Below are positions 49,101 to 60,357 of a stretch of DNA of 64,000 bases, in pieces (within the stretch, counting starts at the first letter, position 1; every line of letters begins with the position of its first letter). The notes beneath the pieces were generated by a model. That model worked only from the letters and a program-made list of their open reading frames with translations. It ran no database searches and had not been told where the DNA came from. The stretch comes from Mansonella perstans (Eukaryota; Nematoda; Chromadorea; Rhabditida; Onchocercidae): contig JBAMDO010000571.1 of assembly GCA_037074765.1 (NCBI GenBank), positions 62,001 through 126,000 of the forward strand, in the 5' to 3' direction. Made by a program: the position numbers and the translations under genes.

Positions 49101-52100
49101 ACGCATAAAAAGCTCATATAGGTTAACTTCGGAATTAAGTTGATTGGAATAAAATAGCACTCGAGTTTAGAAGCATCTATAAGCAAATAAAGAAATATGC
49201 ATTAATTTATTTTATACAATCCACATTCATATGATGGGTTCAAATTTAAATTTTGTTTATGTGCTGGCAGTTTCGATTTTTTAATTCGTTTTTCACTTTT
49301 TATCCATGCCGGATAGCTCTCTATTTAAAATTAGTTAAGCGATATATGGTAATAATTTTCTTTGCATTAAAGATGCCACGCATATCAACTTACATTGTTC
49401 TGCGGTTCAAGGAAACGCGGTTTCGATTTGTATTGCTCAGTTTTTTTGGCTGTAACTGTATTTAAAAAATAAAGTATCAAATGATTAAATATTTTTATCT
49501 TCTTTACCGGAATTTCAAATATTCTATTATTTTAGGTGCGGAAGCTATAAACAGTCGTTTGGCCGCAATGCGTGATTATTTCAATAAGCTAAAAGAGTTA
49601 GCTGCAGAGCGTCATGTACGACTTTCCGGAGGTGTCAGTTATTATCAATTCTTTAACGATGCTGACGATGTTGATGCATATCTTGTTGACACTCTTCGTT
49701 TGGTGGGTAGTGAAGATGTTGGGAAAGATGAGGGTACTGTGCAGTTACTTATCAAGAAGCATGACGATGTTAGCGATGATTTACTTAAATTCGAGGAAAA
49801 TATCAAACAATTGCACATGCAGGTATGTTTTTTGAATGGGTTTTTCATATCGCGGAGACTTAATATATTACTGATTACTCTCTCAGTAAACATAAATCTA
49901 CATTTCGTGCAGATGCAATTTTTTGCTATCAAATGGACGCAATGTTATGATTTCATAGGGTTATCTATTTTATTTTAGGCGGAATCTTTACCAGTTGAAG
50001 CTCGTGAGCATCCAGACGTGCGCAGACGTCTTGACATGACTGAAAGACGTAAAGCGGAATTGGAAGAATTTGCACGACTTAGAAAGCAGCGTTTGCTAGA
50101 TGCATTATCTTTATACAAATTGTTCAGCGATGCTGATACCATCGAAGCATGGATTGATGAGAAAGTATATTTTGAATATGAAATATTTTGATGAATACTT
50201 ACTTCGTTTACATAGAGGGACATAGCATAAATTGTGTATTTTGCAGGGCAAATTGCTGGCGACATTGGCACCAACTGATGATTTAGAAGAAGTTGAAATC
50301 ATGAAACACCGTTTTGAAACCCTTGAATCTGATATGAGCAACCAAGCAACTAAAGTTGCGACTGTGAACGAGCTTGCACGTCAACTTCTTCATGTTGATC
50401 ACCCAAATTCAGATGAAATTTTGCAAAGGCAGAATAAACTTAATGCAAGGTAAGCGAATGCAATCATCTTTAGCTCTTTTATTTTAAAATTTCTTGTTCA
50501 ATGTTCCCGTGGATTGTGAAGTTCACTGATGCAATGCTTCTGCGGACTGTGAAGGTTTTTGCTTTGAAAATATTAGTCATAATTCAGATGGGCACAACTG
50601 CGCGATATGGTTGATCAGAAAAAAACTGAACTTGATCAAGCACATCGTTTGGAAACATTCCGTATCGATTGCCAGGAAACAGTTTCCTGGATTGAAGACA
50701 AAACTCGGGTACTTGAAGATGTTGGCGAACTTACTAATGATCTCACCGGTGTTATGAAACTTCAGCGCCGTTTGTCTATGATGGAGCGTGACCTTGGTGC
50801 TATTCAGGTACTCAGTGAAGTTTCTGAGTCGAAAATGTTACTAAAAAATTCAAACATCTAAAATGATATGCAAATTTCGATACGATGGGCAATTAAGAAA
50901 CCAGAAATTTTGAGAGCTTTCTGCTTTATGGAATTTTGATTAGTTCAGCATTTCAGGCTAAAATTGATTCATTGCAAAACGAAGCATCGGAAATTGAAAA
51001 GGAGAGACCCACAGATGCAATGCATATACGAGAGCATATCAAGCGAATGCATCTCGCTTGGGATTTACTCAATAGACGTGTACGTGAGCATGAAGCCAAA
51101 CTTGATGAAGCTGGTGATTTGCAAAGATTTCTTCGCGATTTGGATCACTTTCAAGCTTGGTTAACGGCTACACAAAGAGAAGTATAATCTTAGTTCTCTT
51201 GTATCTGAAAAAATAAACTTAGTTTAACCTTATTCAAAGCAAAAATTATATAGCGCTTAATGGAACATGGTCAAAGTGGTAAAAAGTAGAGTGTTTTCTC
51301 ACCATTGGATTTTCACGTAGAATTTCAAAACACCTAATTTATTTTTTAGGTTGCTTCAGAAGATGAACCACAATCTCTGGCTGATGCTGAACAGCTGCTT
51401 AATCAGCATGCAGCAATTCGGGAAGAAATTGATGGCTATGCAGAAGATTATGTTAAGGTAATTGCTGTGATAACGCTATAAAGTTTGGCTAAAACTCAGC
51501 TTTCTTATTTGTTATAGTTAGAGAAAAGATAGGGATACAGGACAACTAAAGAAACATGAGGGCGATACGATAATTAGAAAACAAGCGTGGCCGTTTTCTT
51601 TTTGATTAATATCTTGAAAGTTTTTGTTAAAATTTATTTTCAAATTGAAGAAATTTATTATTTTTGAATCTTTATTCTATAATAAAGAAACCGAGGTTGT
51701 CCCTTACCCTAAAGAGGTTGGAAACCACTAATTTAGAAAGTGCCATGTTATTCCTAATAACAGTCGAATGCACATTTATTTCGGCTATAGATGCGAGCAA
51801 TGGGTGATCGAGTAACACAGGATCAGACGGACCCACAATATATGTTCTTACGTCAGCGTCTTGCTGGATTAGAAGAAGGCTGGGAAGAATTACAAAGGAT
51901 GTGGGATAATCGACAGCATCTCCTTAGTCAAGGACTAAATTTACAGGCAAGTGTTAAGTTCAGGGTAACTTTTTTTTACAACATCTCTTAGTCAAAGATT
52001 TAATTTACAGGCAACTGTTAAATTCAGGCCAGTATTCGATTTCGACATTAAAAACTCCTGTTCAATTTTGCTTTAGCAGAATGTTTTCAAATATTCTAGA

Positions 52101-55100
52101 TGTTTCTGCGCGATGCAAAACAAGCTGAAGTTATGCTTTCACATCAAGAAAATTATTTGTCAAAGGATGAAACACCGACCTCACTGGAACAAGCTGAAAA
52201 TATGCTCAAGAGACATCAAGATTTCCTGACAACTATGGACGCTAATGATGAGAAAATTAAGGTGCTATTTATAATTGGAAAGTTCTTTTGCGCCTGTTTG
52301 GCTTTTCAGTTCTGTTTCAAAGCTTACCGTACACCAGAAATCTACAAAATTTATTATATCTGCAGTTATAAGATTCAAAATTATTCAGGCGGTTGTGTCT
52401 TTTGGCGACCAACTTTGTGATGATGGCCATTATTCAGCTGATAAAATTCATAAGAAAGCTCGAAATATAGAAGAACGTCGTGAAGCAAATCGTGAAAAGG
52501 CTGGGCAATCGTACAATAAACTCAAGGATTCCCTTGCATTGCAACAGTTCTTGTCCGATTGCGAAGAACTTCGGGAATGGATCGAAGAAAAGATGATTCG
52601 TGCACAAGATGAAACTTACAGGTGAACATTACAGTTTATGAAATTCAAATTGTGATTTCTTCGGTTGTAAACATAAAACTTAATTTTTTCGCAGCGTTTG
52701 CTGAAGCATTTTTGCATTATTATTTGTGTAGTTCTCTTTTTGGCTTTCAGAGATGCCAAAACAATTACGTCGAAGTTCATGCGCCATCAGGCATTCCAGT
52801 CAGAGTTACAATCAAATCGCGAACGACTCGTGCAGCTTCGTCATGCAGCACTTAGATTGGTTGAGGAAAAGCCTGAGTTTGTTGGTACCATTGATCCACA
52901 GATTGAAGATTTATCAGTACAGTGGGAGCAACTTGAGAAAACTACTGAAGAAAAGGGACAAAAGTTGTTCGATGCTAATCGACAGCAGCTTTATGTGCAA
53001 AGTATCTCTGACATGAAGGTTATTTTTTCGTTTTTTATCATTTGATATGGGCAAACAGCTGAAGATTATTGCTCTTTAGAAGCGTAACCGTCTTGTATAG
53101 TTGCACGGGTTTGTATTAAGTTTTTAATGGATTTTTAACAACGGTTTCATTTTCTATAGGATTGGGCTGAACAACTTCAACAGCAGATGTCAATTGAAGA
53201 TACAGGGCAAGATTTGACGACAGTCAATGTTGCCATGCAGAGGCAGCAAATGATTGAAAGTGAAATGATAAAACGAGCTGCACAAATAGATTCACTACAG
53301 GTTATTTGAGGAATATATTTCATAGATTTCTGAACTGTATAAGCACATAATTCATTTCCCAAATTTCTAAGATGGGACTCTCGAAAATTCAATTTTAATT
53401 ATAGAGGTTTCTGATGAAAAACGATAACACAGCGAGTCTAGAAAATGGAAAAGTTTTGATCATTTTTCCCAAGTATTTCATTTATTCTTTCAGCAAATGG
53501 AACCGCAGCTTGAAGAAATGCACCCAGAGGAAGTAGAAGCAATTAAAGCACATCGTCTGGCTGTGCAGGAACAACTGCAGCGATTACAAGCGCCGCTAGA
53601 CGATCGACGTCGTCAGCTAGAACGCAAAAAAAGAGCCTATCAGTTTTTGCGTTATGTTGAAGATGAAAAATTGTGGTGTGCAGGTGAAAATTTCTAATTT
53701 TCTTTTTAAAAGCTTTTAGATTATTAAAACGTACAATTTACAAAACCAGCTTTTTCGCAGATTTAAAATTTGGTTTTTTCAAATACCAACATTTTCAGAA
53801 CGGTTACCACTAACACAAGCACAGGAGCTTGGTGAAAGTTTGTTCCACTGTCATCGTCTGCAGAAAAAAATGCAGTCATTGAAACACGAAATTGATAATC
53901 ACGAACCATGGATTGAGAAAATTTGCCAAAATGGTCGAGAAATGATCGATGAGGGCCATGAAAATAGTTCGGAATTTCAGCAAAAGATTGATGAATTGAC
54001 CAAGACATGGCAGGTAGTTCTTTTTTCCATGAATTTCCATCGTCTTTTTAACTAGTTTCTCTTGCATTCACTGGATTTGTTTAAGAGGTTTCAGTTTTCC
54101 GCATTTTCTAAATTTCAGAACCTGAAAGATTCTTTGAACGCTCGTAAAGAACATTTAACTGAAAGCGAAAAGGCGCACCAGTTCCTATACGACTGCAATG
54201 AGGCAGAAGCATGGATGAGTGAACAGGAACTTTACATGATGCAGGTTTGTTAGTTGTATTCTTTTTTCAATGGATCAAAGTACTTTTTCTTCGTATCACT
54301 TTTTGGAGCAAATTTTAAATTGTCACATTGTTTCCTGGAGTTCATAATAATGCCGCATTTCAAAGTTTTTGGTAAAATTTATTTAACAACCAAAAATGAA
54401 TTCATAAGCCTATTTACGATTAAATTTTGAGTAGTTATCTATAGTTTATACATTCCCAACTCAATAATTTATTGGAAAAGGTAGAGGGAATTTAATTGTT
54501 ATATGAAATTGATTTTCATTAGTTGGTATTCTGTAGGACGAGCGTGGTAAAGATGAATTTTCAACAGAAAATCAAATTAAGAAACATGAACGGTTGCAAC
54601 AAGATATCAACCTGTATGCAGATACTGTTCGGAGTCTGGCTGCACAAGCTCAGAAATTCGTTGATGAAAAACGTCCTTTGTGGTAATTTGATGTTGTCTG
54701 AAATTGATTTTATTTTATAAATAATTTAAAAAAACGGAGTAATTTTTTAATTTTTTTTTTGGGGTAATTTTTTGATAATGTGGGGACAAATCATGAATTT
54801 TTATCGCTGTTGTAGGGAGCATATCAGTGTTCGACAGGCTCAGATAGAAAAATTATACGCAGGTTTGCAAGATTTATGCAAGGAGAGACGAAGACGTTTA
54901 GATGAGACATTGCAATTGTATGGACTTCATCGAGAAATTGATGATTTGCTACAGTGGATTGCGGACAAAGAAGTATTGTTTTTCAGTTATTTTTGTAGCC
55001 ACTTTGAAAAAAGTTGACTTCAGGCTCTCTTACTTTTGTTTCTAACTAGATGGAACTGTGTTGTGACCTACTTTTATTTTAGCTGGTTGCCGGATCTCAA

Positions 55101-58100
55101 GAAACAGGACAAGATTATGAGCATGTACAGATGCTTATTGAACGGTTCCTGCAGTTCGCTCGGGATACCGAAAATATTGGATCAGACCGGGTAGCAGATG
55201 CAAATGATGCATGTGATCAAGTAAAACTTTTACAACCCATAACACTGTTTTTCACCTCTAAAAATTCAATAAAATTGAAGAGAACGAAAATTTGAATCGA
55301 TTATGATTCTTGTGTTTGTATGCCGTGCTTATATAATGTTTGCATAGTTGTTGTTAGAGTTCTGTTTTTCTTAGTTGATCGCTGTTGGACATTCGGATGC
55401 TCCAACAATTGCTTTGTGGAAAGATAGTCTGAACGAAGCGTGGGAAAACTTGCTTGAACTAATCGATACGCGAATGCAAATGCTGGAAGCATCGAGAATG
55501 TTTCACAAATTTTTCCACGATTGCCGTGATTGTTTATCTCGCATTCTGGAGAAAAATCATTCGGTACCTGAAGATCTTGGTCGCGATTCATCTTCGGTTG
55601 GGGCACTGAAGCGGAAGCATCAGAATTTCCTCAAAGTTCGTTTTTGGTTTTTCTATTTTTACAGTTTGAATAAATTGCCACATTACCCATTGTATTTTTT
55701 CTTCACCTCTTTTGGTAATATTATACCAAAGATAGATTTTAGCGATGTGACAAATATATAAGGTAGCTTTTTTGTAGGATATCGAAGCTATAGGTCAACA
55801 AGTAGCAGAAATCGAGCGCGATGCGTTGGAACTGCATGATGCTTATGCTGGAGATCGAGCAATCGAGATAGGTACACGTCAAGCAGAAGTACACAAAGCA
55901 TGGCGACAACTACGTGCAGTATGTGATGCACGTTCGATGCGATTGGGCGATACATCAGACTTGTTCCGATTCATGAGCATGGTCCGAGATTTGTTGCTAT
56001 GGATGAATGAAGTTAAGCGAGAAATGACATCCCAAGAAAGACCAAAGGTTTGTTTTATAAAGAAAATTCTTTCCATGATATTCTGAAGTCAGTAAAATAT
56101 AAGAGTAAAGCTGTTTTAAGCCTGAAAATTTTTTTGATTTTAGGATGTATCCGGTGTCGAGCTGTTAATGAACAATCACCAGAGTTTGAAAGCGGAAATC
56201 GATGCACGTGAAGAGAATTTCAACGCTTGCATTTCATTGGGTCGAAATCTTTTAAATCGCAAACACTACGCATCTTCCGAAATTGAAAAGAAATTGATCA
56301 GGTTGACCACTGAGAGAGCTGAAATGATGCGGCGATGGGAGGACCGTTGGGAATATTTGCAGCTAAGTGAGTTTCTGATAATTTTTAATTCCGATAAAAA
56401 ACTATCAGCTAGTTCACCGGATGGAAAATCCAAAGTTTTCGGAAAATTTTGAGACAATACCAGTGATAAACATTAAATTAACAATGCTTTACAATCAGTG
56501 ATGATCTTTTTAACAAATAGATCGTTTTGTTAATTCATTCTTGATCTAGTGATGATATTCATTTCATCCTTCAGTCCTGGAAGTCTATCAGTTTGCAAGG
56601 GATGCGGCAGTGGCCGAAAGTTGGTTAATGGCACAAGAACCATATCTTATTTCAAAAGAATATGGGGTATTTTATATCATTTTTATTGAAACAACATCTG
56701 TGCAAATTAAATAATCTGGAGTAGTACATTAAAAAAATTGGAAAGAATTTTGCATTAAAACTCAATAGTAACTGTTAATATTTTTAGCGGAATCTGGAAG
56801 AAACAATAAAACTAATTAAAAAACACGAGGCTTTCGAAAAGTCAGCTAGTGCGCAGGAAGAACGTTTCTTAGCATTGGAGAAATTAACAACGGTATAATA
56901 TTATTTTTTTAAATTTTTTTTTATCAGAAATTCGTTCAAACTTCTAATAGATATTAGAAACGATGTGTGTCTTCAATTTTGATTTTAAAAATTTCAATTC
57001 ACAATTTTCATTTTTACATGGCCTCTTGCTTTTTTATTGGTATATAATGATTTAAGAAGCATTCAGCTTTTTCAATCTTTCCTTAGTGTTTAACCGCATC
57101 TAAGTTACTGCTTAGTTATTATAAGTTCTTTTCTTTGTTCTAAGTAATTTTCTAATCCTTTACCTCTCCTCTGTTGAAATTAATAGTAAAACGTTATCTT
57201 TTATTAATGAGTAGCATTGCTAAAGAAAGCGTCTAAGTGTTGTTTATGTTTCACTAAACATCATGAAGGAAAATATGATTATAAATTTGAGTGCTTGCTT
57301 CGAACAGTATTTTTTTTCCACTAATACAAACTGTGAGAATCATTTTTATCTTCTTAAAATTATAGTTCCATTATCTTATTGCTTATCTATCTGAAATTTC
57401 TGAAAATAGTAAACTAACAAGGAGAAAAGTCTAATTTGAAAAATCATAATTGCTTTGTTTTCCTTACTCTTTTTTTAGTCGATATTTTCGATAACTGATT
57501 AATTAATATTTGAATTTCTTTTTTCTTTGCGCACTTAATTTTATTTAATAAATTATAGTTCCTTTATTGATGTATGATTATTAAGAATGATTTTTGTATT
57601 ATTTGAAATATGTATTGTAATTAATTAGTTTGCAGTTCGAGTTGAAAGAGATGCAAAGGCGGGATATGGTGGATATAGAACGTCATGGTCTCAGTGGGCC
57701 GGTTGATATTCACCGTGGAATGTCACAGCGAACACCAGCTACCGCAGAAGTTGGATTTCCGATGGAAAGAGGACCTCAAATATCTGATGGTAAATATAAC
57801 ATTGTTGTTGTAGTCTGAATAGTGTTATTGTAAGGATTTTCCATCTAACAAATTATAATCGAAGATTTAATATTTTAAAACATTCAAGAGGTATCTATTT
57901 TCTATAACAAATACTGCATGGTTTGTTCATTAATTAGCATTTTGATTTGTCTCTGTACTCACAATTTTCAAAATCAGCATTTGTTGCCGAAAAACGATGT
58001 GCACGATTTGCACATATTCTGCAATTGTCACATTTCATTGTAGTGCATAGTAACGTGCATGTAGTTTGCACAGTTCAGTTTCACGTTCCAGATTTTGGTG

Positions 58101-59606
58101 CCGAAAATTTGCACGATACAACTGTGAGCAGTGGTGATAGTGGTACATTACTATCGAAAACTAGACATAGTGCTGGTACACTTTCAATGTACAATTTACA
58201 TTTTTTCCTAAGTACAAAATTTGCTATAAGCATTAGGTGATTAGATGAGGCGAAGCATCTACATGTTCAGAATTTTTCATCTAGAAAAGTGGTGGTATTA
58301 CTTAGTCAAATGTTGACTAGATGCACATGCACATGCAACAAAAAGATGTGTTTGTTTTGCACTTTTTATATTTTGTTTAAACCGAAAGAGTTTGAAATTT
58401 TGTTATACAGAGTGTTGTTTTTATTGCATGTATTACTTAAATTATTTTTACACTGTTCTTGTCATATTAATATAGTAGATATACCATATTAATATTGTGG
58501 TTGTTGTGCTGTTTGCAGAACGTAATAATCGACTAATGGGATCGGAATCGTCTGGCTGGCGTTTGTCATTGTCGAGATCGGCTCGTTTTGATATGTACGA
58601 TTTACGGGGTAAGAAAGCTAGGACTGGTTATTTTTCTGTTGAATAAACTAACGCTTTTATCTCTTGAAATGTGTAGTTTGCATGGATTTCAATCGTTTGC
58701 TATCCTACTGTAGTGGTAGTGTCATATTAATAATACAGTGGTAGTGTTCATGTATTTTGCTGCGAAAAATAACGCAGTACCGGAAATTCGTTACTTCCCT
58801 ATACCTTCAAAATGAGCTTGTCTCTTCATGCATCGCAAATGCATGCCTACTTGGTTTGGCTTCGTTGAAGAGACAGTGCTAACCGTTAAATCTTTAATTG
58901 TATATCAAATTTATGGAAATTCCGTGATGATTCCCATATGTTCTAGGGATTGATGTTGGTGATGCTTTTGAAGGTGTGTTGATCAGGAAACATACATATG
59001 AATCTTTGGACCGTAAAGCATCAAGCAGGTAAAATTAAAATTTTTGTTCAGTTTGATGCTTCAAAATTCTAAATTTTTATTTGAATTTTGATTAATTTTT
59101 TGGAATCATTTTTTAGGTCGTGGGAAAAAGTATATGCGGTACTACGCGGGTCAAGATTGGCGTTTTTCAAAGATCAGAAGCACATGGAAGAAAACATACT
59201 GTTTCGTGGAGAAGAACCGTTGAATTTGGAAGGTTGTTCAGTTAGTGTCGCGGCGGAATATACAAAAAAGAAAAATGTTTTATCACTGAAATCCTTGAGT
59301 GGAGCGGAATATCTGTTACAAGCTGCTAGCGATGTAAGCTTAGTTGGATTTTTTAGGCTCTAGAACTTTGTGCAAAGTTCGTTAGGTTGTTAGAAATCAA
59401 GCATTATTATGATTAGAATGATAATCTGCTTGATATCAATAGAATGTTTATCCTTAATTTTTCAGGAAGACATGGAACGATGGTTGCGCCGATTACAACT
59501 TGCTACAAAACAATCAGAGGAAGAGATATTTCGTTCGCAAACATTACCAGTTGAAGGGTCCACCAAGACAACAAAAAAGGGTTTCTTTAGTCGAGGAAAA
59601 AAATGA
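43107..59606 (+). CDS. unc-70: Beta-spectrin (UNC-70-like), complete
   Basis: Exons: 43107-43227, 43406-43557, 45178-45351, 46014-46302, 46424-46536, 46654-46841, 46952-47134, 47290-47416, 47651-47781, 47976-48114, 48262-48760, 49536-49822, 49979-50164, 50247-50449, 50588-50807, 50957-51181, 51350-51457, 51791-51946, 52100-52261, 52389-52621, 52751-53018, 53160-53300, 53494-53683, 53799-54013, 54119-54244, 54537-54682, 54816-54972, 55083-55220, 55375-55635, 55778-56047, 56144-56366, 56575-56666, 56788-56892, 57636-57789, 58519-58608, 58947-59028, 59117-59333, 59466-59606. Every phase agrees; 2303 residues, usual for a non-heavy beta-spectrin. Two CH domains (about 44-268) bind actin, spectrin repeats fill about 295-2075, and a PH domain (about 2166-2275) binds phosphoinositides. 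The C-terminus ends [10 protein letters not shown]. With alpha-spectrin and ankyrin it forms the submembrane lattice. The ATG is the first in frame ([14 protein letters not shown]) and the N-terminus resembles UNC-70 as I recall it. One intron has a GC donor (51947). Confidence 0.95.
43231..43372 (+). repeat. Three-copy imperfect tandem repeat in spectrin intron 1
   Basis: Three units of about 50 bp share TTTCAAATT, a TATGTKGATTAGAT-like stretch and GATCTGAATGATCTGATTTG. They fill almost the whole 178-bp intron. Confidence 0.85.
43558..45177. other. Second intron of beta-spectrin (1.6 kb)
   Basis: The donor GTTAGT follows GERL and the acceptor TTTCAG precedes PKPTRGRMR. The intron is AT-rich with a 37-bp duplication at 44838-44910. 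I see no nested gene; the minus-strand frame at 44272-44508 is low-complexity. Confidence 0.6.
44838..44910 (+). repeat. Two-copy tandem repeat, 37-bp period
   Basis: GTATTTCATGGAAAA and AAAATAGTG recur in both copies with small differences, inside spectrin intron 2. Confidence 0.75.
51917..52028 (+). repeat. Imperfect duplication of an exon 3' end and its donor in beta-spectrin
   Basis: 51917-51964, spanning the end of exon 51791-51946 and its donor, recurs with about six changes at 51982-52028 within the intron. The second copy keeps TTAGTCAAAGATTTAATTTACAG but has GCAACT instead of GCAAGT after it. Confidence 0.85.
51947..51948 (+). other. GC splice donor (GC-AG intron) in beta-spectrin
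   Basis: Exon 18 ends AAT TTA CAG and is followed by GCAAGTG. Joining to 52100 gives [15 protein letters not shown], uninterrupted across a conserved segment. A GT donor 18 nt further on (51965, GTAACT) would keep the frame but insert ASVKFR. Confidence 0.7.
56893..57635. other. Spectrin intron before the linker exon
   Basis: 743 bp of AT-rich sequence with no exon-like segment that fits phase 0. Nothing else recognised. Confidence 0.55.
58092..58175 (+). other. unc-70: Candidate alternative cassette exon of beta-spectrin (28 codons)
   Basis: After GTTCCAG the segment reads (D)[19 protein letters not shown] and continues LSKTRHSA before the donor GTACAC. It enters and leaves in phase 1, exactly the phase between exons 57636-57789 and 58519-58608, and is 84 nt long, so it can be included or skipped without a frameshift. 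It would add a Ser/Thr-rich insert to the linker between the rod and the PH domain, a region where spectrins are often alternatively spliced. Confidence 0.55.
58947..59573 (+). other. PH domain of beta-spectrin
   Basis: Exons 36-38 encode [49 protein letters not shown] and [13 protein letters not shown]. This is the order of a spectrin PH domain, including the C-terminal helix Trp. It should bind phosphoinositides at the plasma membrane. Confidence 0.92.
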
Positions 59607-60347
59607 TTGTTAGACGAAAATGGATTCATATTTAGGATTTACTTTGCAAGAATTCATTGTGTTGTAAGTTATTTCATTTATGCAGAGTTTTTTTCGGTTG
59701 GGAATTTTTTTTTTTAGATTTTTTCAGTAGTTGTAAGAATTGGTTTTGAGAAAATTAGAATTTTAAAGGTAGAAATTTCATAAAATATTTTTCTGGCAAT
59801 TAAAAATTGGAAAAGACTTTGTACTTTGCAGTGCTTTTATGTAAGCACATTCTTCATTTTTGCATGCTACATAGTCATTGAAATGTAAACAAACTTTTCA
59901 TTTGGCCGTTCCATGATGAGCTTATTGTGTCTACAAATCCTGGTTATTTCTTTTTTCCATAGTTAGAATTTTTTTAGCCAAACAATGAATTTTGCATTTG
60001 AGTTCCGATGAAAAATGGTGATTTATGCTATTTTCTTGATGTGCAAAAAGTTTCTTATTTATAACAGCTTTATAATTCTTCTTCCTCAAATTCTCAAATA
60101 AGTTCTCTCTTTACTCAAAAATTATATTTTTGTGCTTTACTTTTTTGCGTGACATTACAAAAAAAAAGCTCCCTTTTTTTCATATATCTGTGTTCTGGAG
60201 TTCAGAAAAGGTAGTAAACTGGATAAAGGTTTTAAGATTATGGTCTATAAAATTATTCCATATATTCAGGCAGGATTTTTACCTCAAAAATTACAATGTT
60301 TTAGAATTGCTTGGAAATTTTGCAAGGTTTCAAAAATTTTGGTTAAA

Positions 60348-60357
60348 AATAAATAAA
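60348..60357 (+). terminator. Overlapping AATAAA signals, candidate spectrin poly(A) site
   Basis: AATAAATAAA gives two overlapping AATAAA hexamers about 745 nt after the spectrin stop. I noticed no earlier AATAAA downstream of the stop. Confidence 0.45.

Larger units (their letters stand above)
46424..56892 (+). other. Spectrin-repeat rod of beta-spectrin
   Basis: Exons 5-33 encode consecutive triple-helix repeats marked by recurring W residues (for example [18 protein letters not shown]-like [26 protein letters not shown]) and repeat-start Leu/Glu-rich helices. [19 protein letters not shown] is a highly conserved beta-spectrin segment. By family knowledge ankyrin binds repeats 14-15 and the end of the rod pairs with alpha-spectrin; I could not verify those residues individually. 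Confidence 0.9.

Noticed and set aside
57947..58240. A full 97-codon ORF as a separate gene inside the spectrin intron
   Set aside because: Only the 84-nt part at 58092-58175 has exon character and fits spectrin phase; the rest has intron-like composition.
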